Below, in pieces: positions 48,712 through 61,345 of a stretch of 64,000 nucleotides of DNA. Origin of the DNA: Heliocidaris erythrogramma (taxonomy: Eukaryota; Echinodermata; Echinoidea; Camarodonta; Echinometridae). Positions within the stretch are counted from its first letter, which is position 1; every line of letters begins with the position of its first letter. The position numbers and the translations under genes were made by a program. The DNA lies in NCBI GenBank assembly GCA_025617745.1, contig CM046856.1, forward strand, positions 48,922,873-48,986,872. Direction: 5' to 3'. The notes under the pieces are model-generated. The model searched no databases. It worked only from the letters and a program-made list of their open reading frames with translations, and was not told the DNA's origin.

Positions 48712-48993
48712 TAATAATAATGATAATATTGGGTATTTTTATAGCACTCATATCCACCACGTATAAAGGTGCTCAAGGCGCTCCAATATTACCCCGGCTC
48801 TAGCTAGGCTACCGAATTCGTTGCTCACAGCATTCAAGGAATTCCTTCCCACCGGTACCCATTTAACACCTGGGTTGAGAGTGGCAAATGTAGATTAATG
48901 TCTTGCCAAAGAGGACTAGTGCTGTGCCGGGGTTCGAACCCACGACCTTTGCATCTCCAGTCAAGTGTTTAAACCACTCGACTACGACACCTG
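48712..48993 (-). mobile_element. tRNA-derived SINE (copy B), nearly full length
   Basis: Read on the - strand, it starts with GTGTCGTAGTCGAGTGGTTT (A-box region), then GTGGGTTCGAACCCCGG (a canonical B box). The body shares TTTGGCAAGACATT and TTTGCCACTCTC with copy A, and the tail is (ATT)n at 48712-48730. It lies antisense within collagen intron 3. A 75-codon - strand frame over it is the usual SINE read-through and not a gene. Confidence 0.85.
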
Positions 48994-51900
48994 AACAACC
49001 AACTGAACAAAGTCCATGTTTTATCAAATCACGTGGATTCAGTACCCGCAAGGTTGTTTTTGTCCATGTTTTTGTCAAGGTTATTATCAAAGGGGTGTTT
49101 GTCGGGACCTTGATGATGGATGCCTAAACTTCACAGGTAGCACACCTCACACATCAGTGTCAAATGTTGAAAGAAAAGAATGCCATTGTCAGTGATGGCA
49201 GTGGTTGTAGAGATAACCTAGAGTGATTCATCTAGCGGTTGTTCTCATCGAAATTGCATTTGTTACACCAAGGTTGTTTTCAAAGTTTGATAGCATTGGA
49301 GGAGGCATGCAGGGATGGAAATAAATCGGATGCTTTTAGCTCATGGATGTTGAGAGACAAAAAAGTAGTAGATTAATGTAAGGGGGAGAAAAAGAATTAT
49401 ATTTCATTTGAAAAGAGGCTTTTTCCATGAAAAACAGATTGTATAGGGCCTAGTGACAGGTGTAAGAGTCAAGTAATGATATGCCAGAGGTTTTTATGAA
49501 GATATTTTCCAATAAAGATTTTTTTTGGTGGGGGGGGGGGGGGGTTTGGAGGAAAAATTAGAGAAAGAAATTCAATTTTTTGTGGCAAATACATTTCTGT
49601 TCAAGTTGGAAGCAATGGATTAGGGTTTTTAATTGAGGGTCACTGTGAGTTGATTATACTTGTAAATCTTTAGCAAAGCTAGTGTGATGTGTTTCACAGC
49701 TGAAAAATAAATTGATCATATTATATGACAGATGATATTTAACATGTAGCAAGTATGAAAATCAACAGCTAAGCTCTTATTGATATCTAGTGAAGTTGTC
49801 AAAACTTACGGTTGCAAATCCAAAATGATTGACCGCTTCTCTATGGTTTGCATAGGTTTAAGACAGATGAAATGCTAATACAAAACAAGAATACTTCCGC
49901 TAAGGGTTACATAGGTCAGTCATGAATGTGGCTCTGTTTTGTTGAACGATTTACCACATGAAGTGGGGTTTTTTGTGGGGATATGATATAAACTGATATT
50001 CTGTCTGATATATGCTGTCTCAGTCTACATGTACACTCATATCAACTTGATTCCAATGCAAGCAGAACAATTAAGCAATGGGATAGTGAAAACTGTAGGA
50101 AAGTCTGATGAAAAATGTATGTAAAAGTTATTCATTTTTGAAATTTTTAAGATCCTTCAGCAAAATTTGCAGCTTTTATTTCCTGTGCGAACTACTCTGC
50201 ATTTGTTTTGTGCAAAGGATTTGATTGATTTCCATTTTTCACCAAAGAAAATGTGTTCTCAGTCCTATATGCCCCAAATATATCATTGGGACACAGTTCC
50301 TTGCAGGTCCTCCTGAATACTCCTTCGTCAAAACTCAATAATTTTTACAACTTTGAATGGTTTCCCTTTCCCTACAAAACAAATGGACGAGTTCTCAGAG
50401 AGGAATCACAGAGTTGCAAAAATTGTGTTCGGATTGATCTTCAAAATTCAAAACTTCAAAGTTTCAAACCCTTGTCCCGAATTTCACTGACCTGGTGTTT
50501 CTTTGATTTCTGCATTTATTCTTATCTCCACGATGTTAGGCTGCAGTTTGTATATGTCTTCAGAAAACAGTCATTGATGCAAATCTTTTTATTTCATAGT
50601 GATAATAATCATGGAGAAGTTTATGAAACTGCACAAACTGCAAAAACTGATCTGACAATTAAAGCATCAAACCCTATTTGATGAGAGTGCAATAGCCTGT
50701 ACAAACACTGCACAATGAATGTAGTAGTGATGAGTTATGGAGCCGAGGTTACAGCTGGTCATATGCTATCCCACCAGACAAAATGACTCCAGGATGTCAA
50801 AAACATCTGAGTTAAAAAACAAATAAATGTTTTAGGGGCCTGGTTGTACCAGTGAATGGACATCATTTGAGTGTTTTGATTAGTAATTGAAGAAATGACC
50901 ACACAACAAAACAAACGTCAGTGAATTTTGTTATAAGTTTTCGGTCAGCAATTAATTTTCAGTGTTTTTTACAACAAGTCATATAAAATCATTATTACCT
51001 CTCATATAAAGATATAGATATTGATGTGTTTCTTGGTGTTAAAAGACTATTTAAAAAGTAGGTCTGAGGTGACACACAAAATAACTGGAAGGCAAAAATA
51101 TGATTCATCAACTTTTCTATTTGATGATTTTAACATATGTTTGCTGCCAGGCATTTCACAGTTTGGGATCGTAATAGTTTGTCCAGATTGTGCTGAAAGA
51201 TGAATCGTTAAGGGTACTACTTAGAATTTTTGAACGTCGACTCATATGCGTTAATTGTGCATACATGTATTTGTATTGTTTGAACCCAATTAACATTAAA
51301 AGTTTCATTTTCCATCTAAGTTTGTCTGATCCAGGTTATAATAGGGCTATGAACTGATTCAAGGGAATCTTGAGTTCTGGGAAAGGTGAAAAATAATTTG
51401 TGAGCTAGCTTTCTCGTTCCTTTTATGAGTTGGAAGAACATCATAGTAGAAAAATCCCCTGGAAAGGATTGCTCTTCAATTGCTCTTATATTTGAAATAT
51501 AACTAGAAATAGCTGAAATGTTCGGGCCGAACATTCATGCCACTTGTGTGTGTGTGTAGTCCCATATACCCATTTCTGTGTGCAGTACCTGTGCTTTTCA
51601 GCGATATTGGGTCAATTTTCTTATCTGTTTGGATGATTCCAAAACAACACAGTATGAAACAATTCTTATGTAGACATGGTCAACCTTTCCCAATTCCTTT
51701 GAAACACTTTCTTTAAAATATAATTGCATGACAAGAACTCTACTTTATCTTTAATTTTAGTCATCAGATATACTTAAATCTTTGATCTGGTGGTAACGTA
51801 TCGGACATAATACTTGGACTTGCCTTATCGCTTATTGTGTGTAAAGAGATTTCTTGTTTTCTGCTTTCCTTTGGCAAATGAATGTAGAACAGTGGTGTAG

Positions 51901-52160
51901 ATGGGGGGGGGGGGGTACTTGCCCTTGAATGAAGAAAAAAGTGGAATAAAGAGAGAGAGAGAGAGAGAGAAGGGAAGAGGGGGAAATGGAACATGAAAAG
52001 AAGATGACAGAACCCCCTCCCACACCCGCCCCCCCTAATTGATGACCTTGTTTATTCGCATTTCATCTGACGACCCCTCCCCCATGATGCCAGTGCCCCC
52101 TCCATGTTTGAATTTTCGCTGCCCCACTAATCTAGCATATGCAGCGTACTTACCATAGTT
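48994..52160. other. Intronic sequence with low-complexity tracts
   Basis: It contains G15 (49530-49544), G13 (51903-51915) and (GA)10 (51951-51970). An open frame at 50253-50681 (142 codons, +) is long for this base composition but has no recognised motif. Confidence 0.4.
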
Positions 52161-52162
52161 AA

Positions 52163-52588
52163 AGACCTCAGCCTGACCGAATTTTGAAATATACCCTTTA
52201 TTCATCCACGGGGAGCTATATATTTTCTGAACAAATTGAAACCAACTTCATGAGATTCCGTTTCCTGTGGAATGAGTAACAGCGTCCCGAATGTTGAGCC
52301 CCGGTGGTTTGGGCCCCGTCTCTGAGGAACGCTACTTTGCGGGGGGGTGAAAATTTGATGACGACATATCGTGTAGACGCACTCGGAGCTGTATACATGA
52401 CATGTCGTCACACGTCTAGCGACCCCCTGCAGTGTTACGCCATAGGGAGGGGGCGGACCAAAAAAATTATCTTTTTTATTTTTTATGGATAAACGGAGAC
52501 GAAAATTTATGAATAACCAGGGTAATTATATTCTTTGTTTACTAAGCTTTACGTCAATATATGGTTGTTTTGGGTCAGGCTGAGGTCT
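52163..52588. mobile_element. piggyBac-like element with TTAA target sites (426 bp)
   Basis: AGACCTCAGCCTGACC at the left and GGTCAGGCTGAGGTCT at the right are perfect 16-bp inverted ends, each bordered by TTAA (52159-52162 and 52589-52592). There is no transposase. Confidence 0.83.
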
Positions 52589-53053
52589 TTAATTAAAATT
52601 TATTATGGTAAATGGGATGAATATTTCACTCATTGTCTCTTCGTTCTTTGTTATCCTGCTGCCTGCATACAAATTCCTTACAAAAGGGTATCCTGATCGT
52701 ATATATGGATCCATTGTTAGTACCAGGGAGTTCTCCCTGATGGTACTTGCCGCCGTGGAATACTCAGTACAGTGGAATGCGGTTGCTACCAGTCTCTGGT
52801 ACAACCATCACCCTACTATTAGGCATACTCCTCGCAATTAATTACCCCATTAAGTCATGAGAGAAAAACATCTGGAGCTGTGATGGGGTATGGCTCCTGC
52901 ACCCTTCCTACTGGTAGATGATGAATTGGTGTCGTAGATTGAACTTGGCAGACCTCTGTGGTTTGATCAACAAGATTCAAAGGGACCAAACTGGTCCTGA
53001 TTGGGACATACTGGAGACTCCAAACAACACTTGTTAGTCATACCAAGCTTCTG

Positions 53054-53195
53054 GGCCCCATTTTATAAAATTTGTTATCAATAACAAATTACAATTATTG
53101 TTATAAGCTACTGAAATCCTTGAATCTGATTGGCTGAGAGTAAATTTGTCATAGAAAATGGGGCAGTTGTTATTGATGTTTTATGAAACAGTGTG
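53054..53195. mobile_element. Harbinger-like MITE with CTG duplication, inverse orientation
   Basis: GGCCCCATTTTATAAAATTT and TGATGTTTTATGAAACAG ends are bounded by CTG at 53051-53053 and 53196-53198. The core reads as the complement (TCTGATTGGCTGAGAG) of that in the other copies. Confidence 0.78.
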
Positions 53196-55050
53196 CTGGA
53201 GATATAAAAAGCAGAATGATGCTCACATATACATAAAGGCCTTGCTATGAATTTTAAGGCAAAAGTGCTTATTCTGAAGCCTTTTCATATGTTGCAAAGA
53301 GATTAGGACTAACCTTTACACTCCCACCAAATTATCACAAAATTTCATGAGGCAATCTTTTGTAATTATGGTTTATTTTGCTTGTGTTTATCTTGATATA
53401 AATAGTGTACAGTATCAAAATTCACAATTCACAATTCAAAAATTTGTTGACCTTTTGAATTTCAAGAAGAAACACATTCTTATCTCACTCCAGAAGTAAT
53501 GTGAACAGTTAGGACCACAGCACTGTAAATGTAAGATGGGACTGGATGATTCATTGAGAGGGTTACATAAAGACTTTTAATTACCTAAAGTTAAAGGTGG
53601 TGTCATTAATTTGAGAATTTATAAACAGCAAATGATATGCCCAGTAGCAAGATGATCATGATGCGATATGTATCTTGAAAACCTCCATCTTAATTAAAAA
53701 AGAATCGTTTAATGAATGGATTTTTCCATGGCTGTATATGTGACATGTGCTACTTAAATATATGGATAATGATTGTTGTCTTTGTGATATCAAGTTTCCT
53801 TGGGATGTTTTTCTCGATTAAGGGGTTGATGTTTTCCTTTAATTCCAATGCGGGAGGTTTGTTTTCCAAGTCGTATCATCCTACATCTCGTGTCCTGACC
53901 CTTTTGATTAATGAGTGATCTTTGTTGAGGCTTGTATTAAACTGTCATGGTATAACCTGTCATAAATGCCTTGTATATGTTTGGGCATCTATATAGGCCC
54001 CTGCTATAGCGCTAAATCGGAAACACAAACAATCATTTAAAGGTGCTGTATAATAATTTTGAAAATCTTCTTTGGAGGATGATGTGTCCATAAATCTATT
54101 TGAAAATGTTTGAAAAAATATTAGAAGTTCTATGTGGTGAAAGAGAAATCCCCCTTCTTTTGTTGATATTTGGTCACTTTAGCAAATGAACTAGAGCTTG
54201 CCTTAAAGTTATCTATTTATATTTGAGCAATATTTCACTTGATATTTATTATTATTATTATCATTTAGCTCTCTTAAACGATTTGAATTGATTTCAATTG
54301 TATTTTGATTATTAGTTAATACATAAAAGAAAGTAATATTAACAATTCCATTGTATTAGACTTGGCCAGAATGGAACATTAGATCTATTAAAAAATACTT
54401 TCTAAAAAAAGGATTTGAATGTAAGAAAGAAAGAAGCCTCAAGCAAAGTATCGATGAATGCAAAACAAAATGCTTAATTTCTAGAGGCAGATCGCCTAAG
54501 AGGTTCAGCCTATTGCTGCCTGCATTGACCCTGCATCAAATGGTAGGTGGAAATGAAATAATGTGTTTATTTGAATTCACCTGGAATTTTTCAGTCATTT
54601 TATTTATTCATTTTGACCATGAAATGTTTCGAAGCGTAACCTTTCAAATGTCCAGTCATATGGGTTTGGGGATATGTCCGTGACCTTATGCATTATCACT
54701 GATAAAAAATGATCCAATTATTTCATTTCCTTTGCCTCTTATTTTTTAATTTTGTCATCATATCATCCTAATCTCTGAAAGGAGGAAATTAGAATTGACA
54801 ATGGAAATCAATCGCAAGTCATTTCAGGAGCTTTAACTTCTTGCCAATGAGTTACAGAAATAAAGCACAACTGATATTGGTGTCATCTGCTGAATTATGT
54901 GGTACAGTTAAAATGTACCTCCTACAAATACAATGACTACTACTGACAGGTTAATACACATACCACTTAAAGCTGTTTGTATTGAGTATTGTAGTTTAAG
55001 GTTTCCCATGATATTTCCCCTGTAACACTCAGCTAGGGCTGTTTCTGTGG

Positions 55051-55088
<38 letters not shown>

Positions 55089-55360
55089 ATGATTTGATCT
55101 GATTTGAATTTCAGGGCAAAACCTGCTTTGTGCCAACAATACATACCATGGGTGATTTTGAATGCTAGCCTGAAAGCATGAACTGAAATAGATCACTTTG
55201 GACAGCCTTATAATAGTTAAGGAAGTTATTGCACAATATGAAATTAAGATTTTGGTCAGAATCCTTTTAGTCACAACCTGAATATGTCATATCAGATTAC
55301 CTTCCAAACCATTTATTTGATATCTACCTTGTATGACATATCAAGAAAAGTATCAATTTG
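53196..55360. other. Intronic sequence
   Basis: (TA)15 at about 55053-55082. No other structure recognised. Confidence 0.4.
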
Positions 55361-55440
55361 CCTGCTGATCGAGAGCGAGAAGTGTGTTAACCCATATTAG
55401 TTTATACAGAACTTACACCCTTCTGATTCTCACCAGATGA
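55361..55440 (+). repeat. Dispersed hairpin repeat copy
   Basis: Arms CGAGAGCGAGAAGTGTGTTA and ACTTACACCCTTCTGATTCT. Confidence 0.6.
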
Positions 55441-55658
55441 GCTGCCTTTGGATTTCACTGAAACCTTTCCCCATATATCAGTCGATTATTAGAATTTTTT
55501 GAATGATTCATTATTATAAAATTATACCCCCTAAAGTTCTGACATTCCATTTTTAGCAAGGAATTTCCAACTGTGCAATTGATCAATGAAACATGTTCAG
55601 TTTTTAATTTCAGGAAGGTATGAAAATGATTTGACAGATGTCAAAATGATTGATGTCT

Positions 55659-55660
<2 letters not shown>

Positions 55661-55691
<31 letters not shown>

Positions 55692-55709
55692 GTGGGGGGG
55701 GGGGGGGGG
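55661..55709. repeat. T30 followed by G-rich homopolymer tract
   Basis: Thirty T are followed by GGT and 16 G. Such a run is prone to assembly length error. Confidence 0.9.
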
Positions 55710-58464
55710 AATTTCAGCCTTGACATTGCTAACCATGCAATATTTTTAGATGTGTAAATGCAATTGAACCAGGTGACAACTTGAAATGTCAAATATATCG
55801 CATACTTTCCCCTTTGTATTTCTTCCCCAATTCAGTTATGTTTGTTTAGAAAAATAAGTATAAGACTATTTCAAAAAGTTGTTTTGAGGGAAAATAGTAT
55901 TTCTGAAATATCACTGCTATTGCTTTTTGGAAGATAATGGAGTTTCTATGGCCAGTATATTTGTTTTACATCTCTTTAAAAAAAATAATATATGAATAAT
56001 GACTATTAAAAAAAATACAAAATGAAAAAGTTCATCTAGATGCTGGTTGTGCAAAGGTAGGTTGGTCAAGTTCAGACATATATAGATAAGTATCATATTT
56101 AGGACAGGACCATTAATATCCAATTACTGTGAAAGTGACTTACTTGCCTCCTTCAGGTCCCCTAGTCTATAACCACAGACACTGTATCGCTGATGGATAA
56201 ATCTGAACCTCGTGCTGAATGGAATAGAAGATTTCCTTATGTCCATAGCCAAGCTTGCGATTTTGTTCCCTACATTTGTTGAAATATATTAATGAGTTGA
56301 TGGACTGTTTCTGTAAAGTGATTAAAAAATATGTAAAGATGTTTCTTGGCTTTTTAAATGAAGCCTGGGACTAAGTCATGAGACTATGAGACAGTTGACC
56401 ATTGACACTGACTCCCTGTGAAGATCATCGCTAGAGATCAAGTGAAGAAATTCATTCAGTCTAGTTGTAATAGCAGTAGTGCTAGCCTAGATCATTGACT
56501 TGGTGTGACTCCCCCTCCCCCTCCCCCCCCCCCCCCACCACCACAACAACCATTCAAAATTTTTCTTTGCGAATCTCAAATTGGCAACTTTTTCAACCCA
56601 ATTTGATCAAAGGGAAAAAAAATACAGATTTCTTTTGGGGGGATCACTTTTCTTTTTTCATTTTACATAACACTTGTCAGCTAATTCGAAAATGTGATTT
56701 CGATGCTCACCCCTCCACGTTTGAAATGTTCTCGCTACATGTATTTAGTCTCCCAAGTAGAGGTCCCACCATTACACATCTATATTGATTTATATATCTA
56801 GCTTTCTAGATTTCAATGAAATGCAAGACATGACTCATTGGAGCTTAATGCAGAACTGAGCAAACATTAAACTTAATGAAAAAATGTGAAACCATCCACC
56901 AATTCTTTCAAATAGATAATGCATTCTCCTTTTCTACATGTAAAAGAAATCACAAATCTTTAAAAGCGATGACTAATTCAGGGCTTTTATTATTATATTT
57001 GTACTATCTTGTCTCTCCGTAGTTATTAAGTTTCTACTTTGATGCTCCATTTATCATCTATTGAAACTGCAAACTAGTAAATCTTTCCCACCCCCAATCC
57101 ACCCCCTGTGATCTTTGTCTCCCCTTCTGACTCCATGTGTTTGTCATAAGCAATCTCCATTGAAACTTTGTTGCATTTATTGTAAACTATCTGTCAGAGT
57201 TACATATTTCTGTCTATTCTATTTATGTTCAGTCATTTGTATCAGCGTCTCTTTGTCAGATACATGTATCTCTTCTTTCATTTCTCACAGTAATGTATTT
57301 GTTGAAGCTTTATTTTTAACCGATGTCTCGATTTATTTGTCATGTCATAGTTGTTATCTCCAGCTTATGGCATCGGTATTCGTCAACTAAACAAAATGTC
57401 AAGGAAAATATGTTTTTCAGATTCCGTAGCTCAGTGAAACGGTGCTTCTTGCATTCATATGGAGTCCAATTTTATCAGCTTTCGAATTGATTTTGATTTT
57501 ATATTTCATGTTCTTTATGCAGAGAATCTTCCTTATGAATGGTGTTTACTACAATTTTAGATGAAAATCATTGTTGTTGAGCCACTTTGTACATCCTATT
57601 TATGTGCAGTTATCTTCAGCTGATAGCATGTGTGACTTCTGTATTTAAGTTTGATCCCTAAAATTGTTTCAAGTTCATGTTGAACACTTCGTATTTATGT
57701 GTTCAACAATTTGATTCCTCAAAGACTTGATTTCTTTCTCTCCAATTTGGCCCTGTCATTAATGAAATAATTGGTGATTCATATCCAAACAACCCTCCCA
57801 TTTAAAATTAAATGAATTTGGTGCCAGTGTCCCAGTTCACATTTACTATCTGTGTCATTCTCAATTCTTTTTCCTGTCACATGAGGCCTAATGTATGCAT
57901 TGGGGTAAAATCTCCATAGGGAGTATTTGTAATGATATTCAATATTAATTTTTGTGAATCACTGATGAAAGAAATCACCCACTTGTCATAGTTTGTTACT
58001 GCTTAGGTATGTCATACTCAGTAATGTGCCCTATATAATAAGCCAGATCCCAACAAATTACCACATCTTTTGAAAGCCTCATCTTCCTTCTCCCTTTTTC
58101 TCCATCATTACCATTGTTTCCTGTCTTCTTTTCTCTCTCTTTCTTCCTCTATCTTGCTATCTCTTCTCTTCTTCCTCCTCACTTCTTACATCTTGCATCC
58201 ACTCACCCCCCCCCTTCCTGGTCATCCTCAGTATTGTCCTTCTTCAGGATACCATTGAATAACATCTCTAAAAAGCCCTTGTTCTCTCTCTCTCTCTCTC
58301 TCTCTCTCTCCTGTTTCCTCTATAGAATCCCATATCTGTCTTATTATCTCTTTTCTCTTTTTCTCTCCTCTCTTCCTCTGTCTTCCACTCATCGTCCCAT
58401 CTCTCTCTATCCCACTCTCCCCCCATCCCTGTCTTTCACTATTTCCTAAATACAATTATAATAT
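55710..58464. other. Intronic sequence with C- and CT-rich tracts
   Basis: C-rich near 56510-56536; CT-rich 58080-58440 with (CT)n at about 58283-58311. No gene. Confidence 0.4.
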
Positions 58465-58528
58465 CTTTTGAGAGATATGAAAGGGCGTTAATTGAGCAAA
58501 ATCCCTTTTGGTTCTTGATCAGCAGATG
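58465..58528 (+). repeat. Dispersed hairpin repeat, degenerate copy
   Basis: Left GAGATATGAAAGGGCGTTAA and right ATCCCTTTTGGTTCTTGATC. Confidence 0.45.
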
Positions 58529-59084
58529 CCTTTGTATTGTTCTTTTCATACATCCTTTTGCTTCCTCCGCTATCCTTCTCCTTTTCAATGTCTCCCTGCA
58601 TCTCTTTTCACATGATTTTCCTTGGCCTTTTTAAAATCATCCTAGCATCTCCACACAGTTCCTCATCCATGTTTTTAAAATGATATTTTCCTACATATCT
58701 TTTCTCACCTAGATGGATGCTATGTATTGTTTTCTTGCCTCTTCCTGTAAACATACCACCTAAGCTTATACCCTCTACCAATGATACCCTGCATACATAC
58801 CTCTCCCCACCTCATGAATTCCATGTTGCATACCTGTCTATCCCTACCTATCTTGATCCATGTAAGCTACGTTCATATATACGGGACTTGGGAATTAGAA
58901 ACTTTAAATTATCTAAACAAAAACGAGTGTCCACATGGGCCTGTATCAACGATGCTCCTTGTTCTGAGATTACAAGTCGGGCGATCATCGTTTAACATGG
59001 ACAGAGAGGTCATCGTTTATAACAAGTTTGCTAAATTTTAAGTTTATTCTTTCCATATAACGTCCATGACTACGACGGAGGACC

Positions 59085-59230
59085 CCCTGCTGCTCGTAGT
59101 TTCTGCGTTAACTACAAGCTCGCTTGTGGCTCTAGAATCTATGAGTCCGTTCATACGGCCTGAAATTACAAGATAATTTAAACTACAAGCGAAACTTAGT
59201 TTAGTTTAGCTCCCCTCGTGTGAACCTGAC
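59085..59230. mobile_element. Fragment related to the 24706-25122 element, inverted
   Basis: The end TTAGCTCCCCTCGTGTGAAC and the block CTACAAGCTCGCTTGTGGCT are complements of sequences at 24708 and 24828. Confidence 0.6.
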
Positions 59231-59310
59231 CTTGGATGTCATTCATTCCCCTTGATCCATCCCAAATCCACCCCTTCTGCCCAGTCCAGTCCTTTCACAG
59301 CTTCTCTGAG

Positions 59311-59805
59311 TGAAGGTGCATTTCCATTAGCCTGAACTAGCTTGAGCTTATGTCAATATTAGACCTGTCAGTGCTTCTTGCCAGAGAGAAGTTTGAGTGA
59401 GAACATGGACCTACATGGTTAGAAGTTCCCTGTCCTTATTACCCAAGTCAAGCAACACCTACTTGCTCAAGGAATTAACTCAAGCCTCAGAACATATCAT
59501 TGTCCAAGTGCATGCGTCTCACTAGCGGCGGCGTCCTCACTAACGGCGTCCTCCCTAGCGGCGTCCTCACTAGCGAATTCGCCTACTAATTGACTACATT
59601 TAATAGCTTTTACTATTTCATGAACAAGCAGTAATTTGCTGGGAATAATTAATAGCTTGAGGTAATGTCTCAAGTGCGATGGTGCAGTAAGTCTGCTATT
59701 TGCTCACTCACTGGGAATTAATTAGCTCAATCCAGTTGTGATTAGGTTAATTTCCTTTGGATCAGAATTAGCTGACTATTTTGCAAATGCAGGCTAGGGA
59801 AAACA
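59311..59805. mobile_element. TIR element, relative of 10738-11040
   Basis: GGTGCATTTCCATTAGCCTG, AGCTTGAGCTTATGTC and AAGGAATTAACTCAAGCCTC parallel the first copy. The right end (GCTAGGGAAAACAGGCCC) is decayed. Confidence 0.6.
59517..59580 (+). repeat. Short minisatellite (CTCACTAGCGGCGTC-like), about four units
   Basis: CTCACTAGCGGCGGCGTC, CTCACTAACGGCGTC, CTCCCTAGCGGCGTC and CTCACTAGCGAATTC lie in succession within the 59311 element, GC-rich against AT-rich flanks. Confidence 0.75.
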
Positions 59806-60726
59806 GGCCCCCTTTGATATCCCCTTGACATTGAAAACACACAATCCCTCCATGCTATGTCATTCATGGTGTTTCAACATTCCTCTGCTCTGGGAATGTG
59901 TCCCTTCTGTCTTCTCGTCGAAAGATGTGCTACCCATCACTCATCTCAACTTCTAAAGCATGGTATATTTTTGGAGAACCCTGTAACCGGTATCCATTCA
60001 TGTTTCGTTTATATCAGTATGAATAAAGGTCTTCAATGTAATTTTTTTAAAAGGTAGAGCCCCCCTCCCCCACCCCCGAAAAGAGTTGTTCAACATTACT
60101 TTTTAGATGATTATTTGAATTAAAAAAGAAGAAATATTTTACATTTTGTATAGGGGTTTGTAGACCAAATTTGCCAACAAGTTAGCCAAAAATTTTCCAA
60201 CAAGCAAATAGAAAAGGTCCCCAGATTTTGAAATTTGCTAATTAATTGTAAACACTTGTCAGATTTTAAGTTGTTACAGTCAGAGGTTTTGAAATTGTTT
60301 CCGACATATCAAACAAAAATGTTACATATTGTATGCAGTTCTTGAGATTTGCTGCAAGTCTCTATATTTTTACAAATTTGCTAGAAGATAACGTATAGGG
60401 GTATTACAACCCGCCCCCCATGACTTCCCTGATGATGTCCTCATTTTCTGTGACACTCATTCCAGTTTCCATCTTTTCCAGTCTTTGTATCCGAGTGGAT
60501 GGATCTATTTACTGACTTTTTATTCATTCTGCCATCTTCACATTCTACTCCAGTCCATTACATCTTCAATGGAACTCGTGTCATCGCCGGCACCAGTGTT
60601 ATGTGTTACTCTACTGTTTTATCCGATGCTGTCCGAAAAGCCATCAAATCCAGACTTGTTTCTCAGACAAATCCCGTCTTATTTCTTGAACCCAAACATT
60701 CCACCCTCCTGGAATCCTATTCCTAA
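59806..60726. other. Intronic sequence
   Basis: Overlapping + strand frames of 75 and 93 codons at 60485-60766 have no recognised motif or splice support. Confidence 0.35.
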
Positions 60727-60848
60727 TACCACAGTCACACTGCCAAATCGACTCCACACGGACTGATTCTTGGCCATTGGTGGCAATGTAATTTTTTGTT
60801 CGGTGTGTTGTCAGTCTGGTGTCGGTCGTGTTGGTGTGACTGTGGTAT
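60727..60848. mobile_element. Short MITE with TACCACAGTCACAC ends (~120 bp)
   Basis: TACCACAGTCACACTG at the left complements GTGTGACTGTGGTA at the right. A diverged relative of the tip may occur near 46263 (CCCCGGTCACACTG). Confidence 0.65.
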
Positions 60849-60867
60849 ATATACCTCTACCCTTCAC

Positions 60868-61284
60868 TACCTCTCTCTCTCTCTCGCTCTCTCTCTCTGG
60901 TTCCCTCTCTCTGGTTCCCTCTCTTGTTCTCTCTCTTGTTCTCTCTTCCTTGTTCACCCTCTTGTTCTCTCTTCCTTGTTCACCATATTAATCTCACTGT
61001 CTCTATTTCTCTATTCAACCCTTTTTTTTCCTACAGCCTCTCTCTCTCTTGATATATCGATCAGTAATGAGTCAATCATTGGATCATTTGATTGATTGAT
61101 TGATCAGTAAATGGATCAGTCAACCTGTCTTTCACTGTTCCTCACCCCTCTTCACCATTATCTCCTGTCTTTCTCAGTATGTCTCTGCGTCTCTCCTCTT
61201 TCCCACCCTCCCTATTACTCTGTCTCTGCTGCTTTTTCTTCCACTCTCTTCCACTCTCTTCCACTCTCTCAGTGTCTATCTGTC

Positions 61285-61324
<40 letters not shown>

Positions 61325-61345
61325 CCTCCCTCCTTCCCCTCCCTC
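60868..61345. repeat. CT-rich low-complexity and minisatellite zone
   Basis: (CT)n near 60870-60898; CTCTCTTGTTCTCTC-type units to about 60990; TTCCACTCTC repeats near 61240-61270; (CT)n with CCCT units 61280-61345. Open frames up to 159 codons here are compositional. Confidence 0.85.

Noticed and set aside
48863-49127. Frames on both strands of 74-75 codons
   Set aside because: Read-through of the tRNA-derived SINE; the VVEWFKHLTG-type peptide comes from the tRNA-like head.
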